DNA of 64,000 nucleotides from Streptomyces rugosispiralis (lineage in GTDB: Bacteria > Actinomycetota > Actinomycetes > Streptomycetales > Streptomycetaceae): assembly GCF_024505145.1 (NCBI RefSeq), contig NZ_JANIAA010000035.1, positions 46,522 to 110,521 on the forward strand, in the 5' to 3' direction. The notes under the pieces are model-generated. The model was not told the DNA's origin and searched no databases. It worked only from the letters and a program-made list of their open reading frames with translations. The position numbers and the translations under genes are program-made. Below, piece by piece: positions 33,338-41,973 of this stretch (the stretch's first letter is position 1; every line of letters begins with the position of its first letter).

Positions 33338-34543
33338 ATGGCGCGGCGCTTCATCGTCGAGGCGGACGGCGGGTCCCGGGGCAACCCCGGGCCGGCCGGT
33401 TACGGCGCCCTGGTGCGCGACGCCGAGACCGGTGAGACGCTCGCCGAGGTGGCCGAGTACCTCGGCACCGCGACCAACAACGTGGCCGAGTACAAGGGCC
33501 TGATCGCCGGGTTGCGGGCGGCGTACGCCCTGGACCCGGCGGCCGAGGTCCGGGTGCGGATGGACTCCAAGCTGGTCATCGAGCAGATGTCGGGCCGCTG
33601 GAAGATCAAGCACCCCGATATGCGGCCGCTCGCCGCCGAGGCCAAGGGGATCGTCCCGCCCGGCCAGGTGACGTACGAGTGGATCCCGCGCGAGCACAAC
33701 AAGCACGCGGACCGGCTCGCCAACGAGGCGATGGACGCGGGCAAGCGGGGCGAGCGGTGGCAGCCGAAGGTGCCGCCCGGCGGCACGTTGGCGGCGGGGG
33801 CGCCGGAGGCCGCCGCACCCGCCGACGACACCGAGGCCGCCGCACCCGCCGACGACACCCTCGCCGAGCCCGCCGCCACGGGGGCGGCCCCGGCGGTGGG
33901 CTGGGGCCCGGCGGATCTGGGCACCCCCGCCACGTTCGTCCTGCTCCGGCACGGGGAGACCCCGCTCACCCCCGAGAAGCGCTTCTCCGGCAGCGGCGGC
34001 ACCGACCCCGAACTCTCCGACGTGGGCCGCCACCAGGCCGAGCGGGTGGCGGCGGCGCTCGCCGCACGCGGCACCATCCAGGTCGTCGTCGCCTCACCGC
34101 TGCGGCGCTGCCGGGAGACCGCCGAGGTGGTGGCCCGGCGGCTGGGCCTGGACGTACGCGTCGAAGAGGGGCTGCGGGAGACGGACTTCGGCGCCTGGGA
34201 GGGCCTGACCTTCGCGGAGGTCAAGGAGCGCCACCCGGACGACCTGGACGCATGGCTGGCCTCCACGGAGGTGGCCCCCACCGGCGGCGGCGAGAGCTTC
34301 GCGGCGGTCACCCGCCGGGTCGCGCTCGCCCGCGACAAGCTGATCGCCCGTTACCCGGGCCGTACGGTGCTGCTGGTCACCCATGTGACCCCGATCAAAA
34401 CCCTGGTCCGGCTGGCCCTGGGCGCCCCGCCGGAGTCCCTGTTCCGCATGGAACTCTCGGCGGCGTCGCTGACGGCGGTGGCGTACTACGGGGACGGGAA
34501 CGCGTCGTTGAGGCTGCTGAACGAGACGGCGCATCTGCGGTAG
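33338..34543 (+). CDS. bifunctional RNase H / histidine phosphatase
   Basis: This is a 401-residue fusion like mycobacterial Rv2228c. The N-terminal RNase HI domain starts FIVEADGGSRGNPGPAGYG (first catalytic Asp), with the central Glu in NNVAEYKGL and the Asp in VRMDSKLVIEQ. It cleaves RNA in RNA-DNA hybrids. An Ala/Pro-rich linker leads to a phosphoglycerate-mutase-like domain with LLRHGETPLTPEKRFSG (catalytic His) and VTHVTPIKTLV. That half acts as a CobC-like acid phosphatase in characterised relatives. ATG 33338 is 4 bp after the previous stop, in the same operon. Confidence 0.93.
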   Translation: MARRFIVEADGGSRGNPGPAGYGALVRDAETGETLAEVAEYLGTATNNVAEYKGLIAGLRAAYALDPAAEVRVRMDSKLVIEQMSGRWKIKHPDMRPLAAEAKGIVPPGQVTYEWIPREHNKHADRLANEAMDAGKRGERWQPKVPPGGTLAAGAPEAAAPADDTEAAAPADDTLAEPAATGAAPAVGWGPADLGTPATFVLLRHGETPLTPEKRFSGSGGTDPELSDVGRHQAERVAAALAARGTIQVVVASPLRRCRETAEVVARRLGLDVRVEEGLRETDFGAWEGLTFAEVKERHPDDLDAWLASTEVAPTGGGESFAAVTRRVALARDKLIARYPGRTVLLVTHVTPIKTLVRLALGAPPESLFRMELSAASLTAVAYYGDGNASLRLLNETAHLR

Positions 34544-34597
34544 CGGTCACGGTGCCGGTCGCGGCGGTTCTGTAGCGGTGCCGACCGGCGGCCGCCG

Positions 34598-35263
34598 TCA
34601 CCGCCGCAGGGCCGCCGCCTCCCGGGCCAGGGACTCCACCCGGGCCCAGTCGCCCGCATCGAGCGCGTCCGGCGGCAGCATCCAAGTGCCGCCCACGCAG
34701 CCGACGTTGGGGAGGGACAGATACCCGAGGGCGTTCGAGGCGTTGACCCCGCCCGTCGGGCAGAAGCGGGCCCGGGGGAGCGGTGAGGCGAGCGCCTTCA
34801 GATACGCGGTGCCCCCGGCCGCCTCCGCCGGGAAGAACTTCATCTCCTCGACCCCGCGCTCCAGCAGTGCCACGACCTCCGAGGTGGTCGAGACGCCCGG
34901 CAGATACGGCAGCCCGGACGCGTCCAGCGCCCCCAGCAGCCGGTCCGTCCAGCCGGGCGTGACCAGGAAGCGCGACCCGGCGGCGACGGCCGTCTCCACC
35001 TGCTCCGGGGTCAGGACCGTACCGGCGCCGACGACCGCGTCCGGCACCTCGTCGGCGATCGCCCGGATCGCGTCCGCGGCGGCGGGCGTCCGGAAGGTCA
35101 CCTCGATCGCGGGCAGCCCGCCCGCCACCAGCGCACGGGCCATCGGAACCGCGTCGGCCACGTCGTGGACGATGACCACGGGGATGACGGGGGCGAGGTC
35201 GAGCAGCGAGGAATCCGGGAAGTCCGGGGAACCGGAGGGCACGGTGCTAGTCACGGCGTCCAT
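34598..35263 (-). CDS. eda: 2-keto-3-deoxy-6-phosphogluconate (KDPG) aldolase
   Basis: This 221-residue class I aldolase cleaves KDPG to pyruvate and glyceraldehyde 3-phosphate. PAIEVTFRTPAAADAIRA holds the catalytic Glu, VGAGTVLTPEQV the usual glycine loop, MKFFPAEAAGG the Schiff-base Lys, and FCPTGGVNASN the phosphate-binding loop. ATG 35263 gives the family length; an upstream extension is unlikely. It is not next to an edd gene, so it may serve hexuronate or other 2-keto-3-deoxy sugar catabolism. The 171 bp before YaaA show no gene. Confidence 0.92.
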   Translation of the reverse strand: MDAVTSTVPSGSPDFPDSSLLDLAPVIPVVIVHDVADAVPMARALVAGGLPAIEVTFRTPAAADAIRAIADEVPDAVVGAGTVLTPEQVETAVAAGSRFLVTPGWTDRLLGALDASGLPYLPGVSTTSEVVALLERGVEEMKFFPAEAAGGTAYLKALASPLPRARFCPTGGVNASNALGYLSLPNVGCVGGTWMLPPDALDAGDWARVESLAREAAALRR

Positions 35264-35434
35264 CCTGCCCGCGGCGCGGCGCACCGCGCAATGGTGGTTG
35301 CGCATGTCGCAATGAGCGGGGCGCGGGACGGGCGGGGCCGGGCCCGCGGCCCCGCCCAGCGGGCAGGGCGGGCAGCGGCCGGGCCCGCCACCAGCGGCCC
35401 GGAACGGGCGGGCGAGCGCGACGCACCGGGCCGC

Positions 35435-36238
35435 CTACACCTCCGTCACCACCACATCCAGCCCCCACGCCCGGCCCGCCCGCTCCGGCGGCGCGGCCTC
35501 TACCACGTACCCCAGCCCGCGCAGCGCCTCCACCAGTTCGCCGGGGCCGTCCGGTTCGGCGCCCGAGGTCAGCAGGTCCCGTACCATCCGGCCCTTCGTG
35601 GCCTTGTTGAAGTGGCTGACGACGGACCGCTTCTCGACCCCGTTCACGATCTTCGACTGCAGCACCCGCACCGTCGCCGTCCGCTCGGCGACCGCCCCCT
35701 TGGGCTTCCACGCCGCCGCGTACGCCGCCGAGCGCAGGTCCAGCACCAGCCCCTCCCCGGCGGCCTCCGGAAGCACCTCGGCCATCGGGGTCCGGGTCCG
35801 CCAGTACGTGCCGAGCGCGCCGAGTCCCGGGAGCTTCACCCCCATCGAGCAGCGGTAGGAGGGGATGCGGTCGTCGATCCGTACGGCGCCCCACAGACCG
35901 GAGAAGACCAGCAGCGACCGCTTGGCCCGGCGGCGGGCGGGGGCAGGCAGCGTGGCCAGGCCGAGCGCGTCGTACAGCACACCGGTGTAGATCTCTCCGG
36001 CGGGCCGCGCCGCGGCCTCCCGCAGCGCCGCGTTCTTGGCGATCTCGCCGCGCAGCCCCTCGCTGAGCCCCAGCGCCTCCGCGGCCTTCCCCTCGTCGCC
36101 CGAACAGAGCGACACCAACTCGTCCAGCACCTCCGCCCGCGCCTCCCCCAGGCCCGGCAGCGACAGCGATCCCAGGTCCAGCGGGGACCCGGAGCCTCCT
36201 GTGGCCTTTCCCTCGGACGGGGGCAGCAGCACGAGCAC
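35435..36238 (-). CDS. yaaA: YaaA-family peroxide stress protein
   Basis: This 267-residue DUF328/UPF0246 protein is of the type that binds DNA and limits Fenton damage in E. coli. Landmarks are LVLLPPSEGKATGG at the N terminus, ALREAAARPAGEIYTGVLYD, SLLVFSGLWGAVRIDDRIP, and the conserved VSHFNKATKGRMVRDLL near the end. GTG 36238 follows GAGGAGAG, and the family starts at exactly this VLLPPSEGK motif. The gene is separated from the alpha-glucosidase gene upstream by a dispersed repeat. Confidence 0.92.
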   Translation of the reverse strand: MLVLLPPSEGKATGGSGSPLDLGSLSLPGLGEARAEVLDELVSLCSGDEGKAAEALGLSEGLRGEIAKNAALREAAARPAGEIYTGVLYDALGLATLPAPARRRAKRSLLVFSGLWGAVRIDDRIPSYRCSMGVKLPGLGALGTYWRTRTPMAEVLPEAAGEGLVLDLRSAAYAAAWKPKGAVAERTATVRVLQSKIVNGVEKRSVVSHFNKATKGRMVRDLLTSGAEPDGPGELVEALRGLGYVVEAAPPERAGRAWGLDVVVTEV

Positions 36239-36361
36239 GGTCTCTCCTCGGAGGTCGAATGGCCGTCGGCGACGGGTCGCGGGGCGGGCCCGGAGAACCG
36301 GGCCCGCCCCGCCCCGCAGCCTACGGCCTCCGGCTGAGCGGCCTCGCTGGAGTCCGGTGCG

Positions 36362-36440
36362 GTTCGGGCGCGCCCCGAAAGGGCGCGGGGAACCGCGCGA
36401 CCGGCCACGACGCGGCCGCAGGCGCACGACGGCACTTCGT
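36362..36440. repeat. second copy of the dispersed intergenic element
   Basis: GCCCCGAAAGGGCGCGGGGA followed by CGACCGGCCACGACG is shared with 18026-18100, with the same order and spacing class but diverged. It fills most of the 220-bp gap between yaaA and the alpha-glucosidase stop and can form GC-rich hairpins. Confidence 0.65.
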
Positions 36441-36458
36441 GGCACTTCCCGTAAGGGG

Positions 36459-38114
36459 TCAGCGCAGCCAGACCGTCGTCCGCGCCGGCACCCGGCCCCC
36501 GTCGAGCGGCCCGCTGGCCAGCACCACCTCCAGCCCCTCCGGCAGCGGCACCGGAACCGCCGACAGATTGCTGAGGCTGTGCCAGCCGGTGGAGCGCCGG
36601 AAGTGCAGCACCCCCGCGCTCAGCTCCTCCACCGAGCCGACCCACTCCACGCCCTCGTCGCCGCCCAGCGCACGGCGCAGCCGCAGCGCCTCCCGGTACA
36701 GCTCCAGCGTGGAACCCGCCACCCCGTTCTGCGCCTCGGCCGACAGCTCGCCGAAGTACTCCGGCTGCGGCAGCCAGGAACCGCCCGCGCCGAAGCCGAA
36801 CGACGGGCCGGACCGCGTCCACGGCAGCGGCACCCGGCAGCCGTCCCGGCCCTTGACCCGCCCGCCGCTGCGCTCCCACGTCGGGTCCTGGAGCGCCTCC
36901 CGGGGCAGATCGGCCACCTCCGGCAGGCCCAGCTCCTCGCCCTGGTAGAGATACGACGACCCCGGCAGCGCGAGCATCAGCAGCGTCGCGGCACGGGCCC
37001 GGCGCAGCCCCAGCTCCACGTCGGCCTCCGGCTCCCGGCCGTCGGCGAGCAGCCACGCCTCCCGCCCCGCCCGGCTCAGCTCGTCGGGCAGCGCCAGCCG
37101 GGTGGCGTGCCGGATCACATCGTGGTTGGAGAGCACCCAGGTGGCCGAGGCACCGGCCGTACGGGCGTCGTGCAGCGCGCCGTCGATGGCGGTGTGCAGC
37201 GCGGGCGCGGACAGCGGGGTGTAGAGGAAGTCGAAGTTGAACGCCTGGCCCAGCTCGTCGGGGCCGGCGTACGGCGTGCGGCGGGAGTTGCGGACCCATG
37301 CCTCGGCCACGGCGATCCGCGGCGGGTCGTACTCGTTCATCACCTTGCGCCAGTCGCGGAAGATGCCGTGCACCTCATCGCGGTCCCACAGCGGGTGGCT
37401 GCCGTCCTCGGGCAGTTCGTCCGGGTCGTAGCCCCGTACGTCGCCTATGTCGCGCAGCGGTTCGGCCAGGTCCTTGGCCAGGCCGTGGGCCACGTCGACA
37501 CGGAAGCCCGCCACCCCCCGGTCGGACCAGAAGCGCAGCGTGGTGAGGAAGTCGGCGCGCACCTCGGGGTGGTCCCAGTTCAGATCCGGCTGCTCGGGCG
37601 CGAACAGGTGCAGATACCACTGCCCGTCGGGCAGCCGGGTCCACGCCGGGCCGCCGAAGCAGGAGATCCAGTCGGTGGGCGGGAGCGAGCCGTCCGGCCC
37701 GCGCCCGTCGCGGAACACGTACCGGTCGCGGGCGGCGGAGCCGGGCGCCGAGCGCAGCGCCTCCTGGAACCACGCGTGGTCGCTGGAGGTGTGGTTGGGC
37801 ACGATGTCGACCATGACCTTCAGCCCGAGCCGGTCCGCCTCGGCGACCATCCGGTCGAAGTCGTCCAGGGTGCCGAGGCGCGGGTCGACATCGCGGTAGT
37901 CGGCCACGTCGTAGCCGCCGTCGGCGAGCGCGGACGGATAGAACGGGCTCAGCCAGACGCAGTCCACGCCGAGGTCGGCGAGGTACGGCAGCCGGGAGGT
38001 GACACCGGGCAGATCGCCGATGCCGTCCGCGTTGGAGTCGGCGAAGCTGCGGGGGTAGATCTGGTAGAAGACGGCCTGCCGCCACCAGTTGGGGTCCGAG
38101 GGCTGAAGGGTCAC
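36459..38114 (-). CDS. GH13 alpha-glucosidase
   Basis: This is a 551-residue retaining glucosidase, probably cytoplasmic (no signal peptide), hydrolysing alpha-1,4 or alpha-1,6 gluco-oligosaccharides. WWRQAVFYQIYPRSFADSN starts the TIM barrel. The four conserved GH13 regions are DIVPNHTSS, GFRVDVAHG (nucleophile Asp), VAEAWV (acid Glu) and LSNHDVIRH (transition-state Asp). GTG 38114 follows GAGGA. No sugar transporter or LacI regulator is in the window; only ~530 bp of apparently non-coding DNA lies upstream. Confidence 0.93.
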   Translation of the reverse strand: MTLQPSDPNWWRQAVFYQIYPRSFADSNADGIGDLPGVTSRLPYLADLGVDCVWLSPFYPSALADGGYDVADYRDVDPRLGTLDDFDRMVAEADRLGLKVMVDIVPNHTSSDHAWFQEALRSAPGSAARDRYVFRDGRGPDGSLPPTDWISCFGGPAWTRLPDGQWYLHLFAPEQPDLNWDHPEVRADFLTTLRFWSDRGVAGFRVDVAHGLAKDLAEPLRDIGDVRGYDPDELPEDGSHPLWDRDEVHGIFRDWRKVMNEYDPPRIAVAEAWVRNSRRTPYAGPDELGQAFNFDFLYTPLSAPALHTAIDGALHDARTAGASATWVLSNHDVIRHATRLALPDELSRAGREAWLLADGREPEADVELGLRRARAATLLMLALPGSSYLYQGEELGLPEVADLPREALQDPTWERSGGRVKGRDGCRVPLPWTRSGPSFGFGAGGSWLPQPEYFGELSAEAQNGVAGSTLELYREALRLRRALGGDEGVEWVGSVEELSAGVLHFRRSTGWHSLSNLSAVPVPLPEGLEVVLASGPLDGGRVPARTTVWLR

Positions 38115-38642
38115 GGGGTCCTCGCGGTGATGGGTTGTGTCAGAACGGGACCGCCGTCGTGGACGGCGGGTCCGCGAGCCAGGATGGGCTTCGGTGTCAA
38201 CGCCTCGGTGTCGATGCCGCGCGTATGGTCCGCCGAGCATGCCACGGCGGACTCGGGACGGGGTAGGGCGCCGTTGGGCCGAGTCGCCGTGCGTCGGCGG
38301 CTCCCCGGCGCGTCATTCCGCCGAGGAGCACCGCCCCGCCGGCGAGCAGCGCCCGGGGCTCGTCCGGGTGAAAACCTGACCGTCCGGATCCCGTCGTACT
38401 CGCCGGTGAGCGGGCCGCCGAGCACAGGGGGTCGTACGACGCGGGCGGCGTGCGGGCCGAGTATCCACAGCACCGTGTACGCGCCGAGCGCCGGCATCAT
38501 GGCGTGCGCCACCGGCCCGGTCGACGCGCGCACTGCCCGGCGCGGGGGCTTCTGTGACACGATCGAGTGAGGAAGGCCCTTTCCGCCGGGTATCGACCCC
38601 CTCGATACCTAGGCCGGCGGCGAGACAGGGAAGAGGGTGGCA
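38115..38642. other. intergenic region with no convincing gene
   Basis: 528 bp between the alpha-glucosidase and Uma2 starts. The minus strand is open through much of it (PVAHAMMPALGAYTVLWILG is the most protein-like stretch), but no motif, start signal or recognisable family is present. It probably holds the two divergent promoters and perhaps a decayed gene. Confidence 0.5.
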
Positions 38643-39227
38643 TTGAGCGCCATGGCACACGAACCGCTCACGCAGGACCACGACCACGTCCTGTTGGAGG
38701 GTTTCTTGGCCCTGGATACGCCGGAAGGCTTCCGGGCCGAGCTGATCGAGGGGGAAATCGTTGTGACACCGCCGCCGGACGGGGACCACGAGGATCACAT
38801 CAACGTGATCCTCAAGCAGGTGATCAGGAAGTCCGCCGCGGACATGGACTTCTCCGGGAACAAGGGCCTCACCGTCCCGCGCGGCGGTCTCTGCGTGCGG
38901 AACCATGTGATCCCCGACGGTACCTTCGCCCCAACCGAGTTGGAGCTCTTCCGCGGCGCCGAACCCTGGATGCCCTGCGAGGGCGTGTCCATGGTCGCCG
39001 AGGTCACCTCGACCAAGCCGGACCGGGACCGCAAGGCCAAGCGCCACTGCTATGCGCGCGGTGGTATCCCCCTCTACCTTCTCGTCGACCGGGACAACAG
39101 CGATGTGACGCTCTTCAGCGACCCGGAGAACGGCGACTACCGTCAGCACGTCACGGTCCCCTTCGGTAAGCAGCCCGACCTGCCCGCTCCCTTCTCCTTC
39201 GCACTGGAGACGACCCGCTTCGTCTGA
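38643..39227 (+). CDS. Uma2-family restriction-like endonuclease (DUF820)
   Basis: This is a 194-residue PD-(D/E)xK-fold protein. The family layout is visible: FRAELIEGEIVVTPPP (first acidic strand), VIPDGTFAPTEL (the Asp strand), SMVAEVTSTKPDRDRKAKRH (the Glu and Lys strands) and IPLYLLVDRDNSDVTLF. It could cleave nucleic acid, but the biological role of Streptomyces Uma2 proteins, often present in many copies, is unknown. TTG 38643 sits well after AAGAGGG; GTG 38637 and ATG 38652 are other options. It stands alone, just upstream of rnpB. Confidence 0.88.
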   Translation: MSAMAHEPLTQDHDHVLLEGFLALDTPEGFRAELIEGEIVVTPPPDGDHEDHINVILKQVIRKSAADMDFSGNKGLTVPRGGLCVRNHVIPDGTFAPTELELFRGAEPWMPCEGVSMVAEVTSTKPDRDRKAKRHCYARGGIPLYLLVDRDNSDVTLFSDPENGDYRQHVTVPFGKQPDLPAPFSFALETTRFV

Positions 39228-39260
39228 GCCGCCCCGCCCGCCGGGTATCATGGTCAACAC

Positions 39261-39674
39261 GGCGGACGAGCCGGCCGGGCGGTCGCGTCGGGGTCCTCAA
39301 GGGCCCCGCCGAGGAACGTCCGGGCTCCACACGGCAAGGTGGTGGGTAACGCCCACCCGGGGTGACCCGCGGGACAGTGCCACAGAAAACAGACCGCCGG
39401 ACGCCGCGAGGCGACCGGTAAGGGTGAAACGGTGGTGTAAGAGACCACCAGCGTCCGAGGTGACTCGGACGGCTCGGTAAACCCCACCTGGAGCAAGGTC
39501 AAGAGGAGCCGCCGCACGGCGGCTCTGCGCGGACGACCGAGGGCTGCCCGCCCGAGTCCGCGGGTAGACCGCACGAGACCGGCGGCAACGCCGGTCCTAG
39601 ATGGATGGCCGCCTCCCCGAGGGCCGCGAGGCCCCCGGGAGACAGAACCCGGCGTACAGGCCGACTCGTCCGCC
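39261..39674 (+). ncRNA. rnpB: RNase P RNA, bacterial type A
   Basis: This is the catalytic RNA that trims 5' leaders from tRNA precursors. The terminal P1 helix is clear: GGCGGACGAG (39261-39270) pairs with CTCGTCCGCC (39665-39674). Conserved core segments include GAGGAACGTCCGGGCTCCAC, ACAGTGCCACAGAAAACAGA, GGTAAGGGTGAAACGG, GTAAACCCCACCTGGAGCAA and, near the 3' end, CCTAGATGGATGGCC and GACAGAACCCGGCGTACAGG. Length (about 414 nt) is normal for high-GC actinobacteria. Confidence 0.95.
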
Positions 39675-39786
39675 GCCCGGTCTCTGCCGAACTCACGGCC
39701 GGGACGCCGAAGCCAAGATGGCCGCCCCGGGCGGGAGTCGGCGGCCGCGGGTTCGTCCTGGCCGCACGGTTTCCTAGACTCACGGC

Positions 39787-40011
39787 ATGAACAACTACAC
39801 GTGCGCCCAGTGCGGCACCGTCGGTCTGGCAGAAGGTTTCATCGAGGATGCGGGCGAGCATTCGCGCGGGTACGCGCGCTGGATCGAAGGCGCGATGGAG
39901 CGGGGAATTTTCGGGGGCGCCAAGCGGATTGGCCGGACCCGGCGGCAGATAGTGGCCTACCGCTGCCCCGAGTGCGGGCGCCTCGAGTTGTTCGCCCGCG
40001 ACGAGGGGTAG
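39787..40011 (+). CDS. small zinc-ribbon protein
   Basis: This is a 74-residue protein with a split zinc ribbon. YTCAQCGTVGL at the N terminus and YRCPECGRLELFA at the C terminus give two CxxC knuckles, separated by a charged helical insert (DAGEHSRGYARWIEGAMERG). It has the look of small conserved Streptomyces proteins with a nucleic-acid or metal-binding role, but no function is known. ATG 39787 is the first start downstream of rnpB. Confidence 0.75.
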   Translation: MNNYTCAQCGTVGLAEGFIEDAGEHSRGYARWIEGAMERGIFGGAKRIGRTRRQIVAYRCPECGRLELFARDEG

Positions 40012-40206
40012 CCGGTTTCGGCGGACGCCCGGTGCGCCGACGTATGCCACCGCTCCATCCTCGACCTGGCCTGATGCGCGGCGTGAGGTGTTTCACGGAG
40101 GGGCGTGATGTGCCGAGGGGCTGGGTAAGCGCGCCGCGATCATCGCTTGAGATGCCGAGGCAATCGGTACACATAGGGCGAAACGCATTGCTGGAAAGGA
40201 GGCGAC

Positions 40207-40284
40207 ATGTCGTCGAAGCGACGTCGTAAGAAGAAGGCCCGTCGCAAGAACGGAGCCAACCACGGCCGCCGCCCCCAGTCCTGA
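40207..40284 (+). CDS. bL37-like 25-residue ribosomal peptide
   Basis: This very short, very basic protein reads MSSKRRRKKKARRK followed by NGANHGRRPQS. It has a near-perfect AAGGAGG ribosome site five bases upstream, a sign of strong translation. The KKxRR-rich body and the ANHGRRPxS end match my memory of bL37, the 24-residue 50S subunit protein found in the Mycobacterium smegmatis ribosome (ANHGKRPN ending). A strong hairpin terminator follows. The ribosomal assignment rests on sequence resemblance only. Confidence 0.75.
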   Translation: MSSKRRRKKKARRKNGANHGRRPQS

Positions 40285-40309
40285 CCTGGGGCTTCTGCCG
40301 AGTGACAGC

Positions 40310-40364
40310 GACGGGCTCCCCGAGCGCGTGGCGCCACCGCGCCCCGGGCACGGGGAGCCCCGTC
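40310..40364. terminator. hairpin terminator between convergent genes
   Basis: GACGGGCTCCCCG (40310-40322) pairs with CGGGGAGCCCCGTC (40351-40364) with one bulged base. It serves the bL37-like gene and the opposing VOC gene. Confidence 0.75.
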
Positions 40365-40371
40365 AGTCGGT

Positions 40372-40773
40372 CTACGAGGGGTTCGAGGCGTCCGGGCGGC
40401 CTCCGGCGCGCTCCCACTGGGCCTCGTCCCACTCGACGTATTCGATCTGGGCGCCACCGGGCAGCCTGGCGGTCAGGTTTCTGCCGGTGGGGACCTTCTG
40501 CGGGCCGCGTACGAGCTGGGCTCCGGCCCCGGTGAGACGCACCTGGCATTCGTCCAGGTCGTCCACGATCAGCGTGGCCGAGGTCGCCCGGTAGGGCTCC
40601 AGCGTCCCCTCGTCCCCCGCCACCACCAGAACCCGGCCCACGGTGGCCAGCTCCAGACCGTTCGGCATGGTGAAGCGGGTGGTGATCGGTTCACCGGTGA
40701 CGGCGGTGAGCGGTGTCAGGGCCGCGTCCAGGTCGGTGGCGTAGACGCGCGCGTAGGTGCGGAGGATGCGCAT
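40372..40773 (-). CDS. VOC-superfamily (glyoxalase-like) protein
   Basis: This is a 133-residue single-chain vicinal-oxygen-chelate protein. MRILRTYARVYATDLDAALT begins the first beta-alpha-beta-beta-beta half, TMPNGLELATVGRVLVVAG continues it, and ATLIVDDLDECQVRLTGAGA with YVEWDEAQW forms the second half. Such small VOC proteins bind metals or hydrophobic ligands, or confer resistance to antibiotics. The usual His-Glu metal ligands are not all evident, so enzymatic activity is uncertain. ATG 40773 is chosen from the domain start. Confidence 0.8.
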   Translation of the reverse strand: MRILRTYARVYATDLDAALTPLTAVTGEPITTRFTMPNGLELATVGRVLVVAGDEGTLEPYRATSATLIVDDLDECQVRLTGAGAQLVRGPQKVPTGRNLTARLPGGAQIEYVEWDEAQWERAGGRPDASNPS

Positions 40774-40810
40774 GTTCAGCAGCAAGGTGTGATCGGCCGC
40801 GGTTATTCCG

Positions 40811-41896
40811 TCAGGGGCGGCGGGAGAGCAGTTCGAGCAGCGCGTCGGTGAATTCCTCGGTGGTGGCCGTGCCGCCCAGGTCGGGGGTGCGGACGGGGGT
40901 TTTCGCCAGGACGGTCGCGATGGCGTCGGTGACGTGGGTGGCCGCCTCGGGGTGGCCGAGGTGGTCGAGCATCATCGCGGCGGACCAGATCGCGCCGAGC
41001 GGATTGGCGATCCCGCGCCCGGCGATGTCGGGGGCGGAGCCGTGGACGGGCTCGAACATGGACGGGAAGTCGCGCTCGGGGTTGAGGTTGGCCGCGGGGG
41101 CGATGCCGATGCTGCCCGCGACCGCGGCGGCGAGGTCGCTGAGGATGTCCCCGAAGAGGTTCGAGGCCACCACGACGTCGAAGCGCCGCGGGTCGAGGAC
41201 GAACTTGGCGGCGAGGGCGTCGATGTGCTCCTGGTCCCAGACCACCTCCGGGTGTGCGGCGGCGCGTTCGGCCACCAGCTCGTCCCAGAAGGGCATGGTG
41301 TGGACGATGCCGTTGGACTTGGTGGCCGAGGTGAGCCGGCCGCCGCGCCGCTCGGCGAGGGAGAAGGCGTAGTCCAGGACGCGGGTGACGCCCTTGCGGG
41401 TGAACACCGCTTCCTGGACCGCCATTTCCTCCGGCAGCCCGCGCCCGAGACGGCCGCCGATCTCGCCGTACTCGCCCTCGACGTTCTCCCGGACGACGAC
41501 GAGGTCGACATCGCCGGGGCCCGCGTCGCGCAGCGGGCTGGGCACGCCCTCGAAGACGCGGATGGGGCGCAGATTGACGTACTGCTGGAAGCCCCGGCGG
41601 ATGGGGATCAGCAGCCCCCACAGCGACACATGGTCCGGGACGCCGGGGTAGCCGACCGCGCCGAGCAGGATCGCGTCATGGCCGCGCAGCCGGTCGAGAC
41701 CGTCGTCGGGCATCATCGCGCCGAGGTCGGCATAGCGCTCGCAGGACCAGTCGAACGTCTCGTAGCTGAAGCCGAGACCGTGCCGGGCGGCGACGGCGTC
41801 CAGGACGCGGCGGGCGGCCGGGATGACCTCGTTGCCGATGCCGTCGCCGGGGATCAGGGCGATGCGGTGGGTGGTGGCCGTGCGGCGGTTCGTCAT
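40811..41896 (-). CDS. tartrate dehydrogenase/decarboxylase-type beta-decarboxylating dehydrogenase
   Basis: This is a 361-residue NAD-dependent enzyme of the isopropylmalate/isocitrate/tartrate family. HRIALIPGDGIGNEVIPAA is the N terminus, YVNLRPIRVFEGVPSPL and VVVRENVEGEYGEIGGR are the substrate loop (REN-VEGEY is tartrate/malate-like), TSATKSNGIVHTM carries the catalytic Lys, and SNLFGDILSDLAAAVAGSIG is the metal site. It probably oxidises tartrate or D-malate. The ATG is at 41896; the LysR gene ends 70 bp upstream on the same strand. The enzyme, LysR and nearby transporter suggest organic-acid use. Confidence 0.85.
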   Translation of the reverse strand: MTNRRTATTHRIALIPGDGIGNEVIPAARRVLDAVAARHGLGFSYETFDWSCERYADLGAMMPDDGLDRLRGHDAILLGAVGYPGVPDHVSLWGLLIPIRRGFQQYVNLRPIRVFEGVPSPLRDAGPGDVDLVVVRENVEGEYGEIGGRLGRGLPEEMAVQEAVFTRKGVTRVLDYAFSLAERRGGRLTSATKSNGIVHTMPFWDELVAERAAAHPEVVWDQEHIDALAAKFVLDPRRFDVVVASNLFGDILSDLAAAVAGSIGIAPAANLNPERDFPSMFEPVHGSAPDIAGRGIANPLGAIWSAAMMLDHLGHPEAATHVTDAIATVLAKTPVRTPDLGGTATTEEFTDALLELLSRRP

Positions 41897-41952
41897 GGAG
41901 GGGATTGCAGCAGGGGAGCGACTTCCGCGTCCAAGACGCAGTTCGCATGGGT

Positions 41953-41973
41953 CTTATAGGCCCGCCCTATGAG
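41953..41973. promoter_or_regulatory. possible LysR operator before the tartrate-dehydrogenase gene
   Basis: CTTATAGG-CCCGC-CCTATGAG is an inverted repeat (7 of 8 pairs) about 57 bp upstream of the start, similar in style to the LysR-divergent palindrome at 42929. Confidence 0.45.

Noticed and set aside
38111..38560. 149-codon minus-strand frame between the glucosidase and Uma2 genes
   Set aside because: One hydrophobic segment (HAMMPALGAYTVLWILG) looks protein-like, but there is no ribosome site and no family, and the second half is compositionally random.
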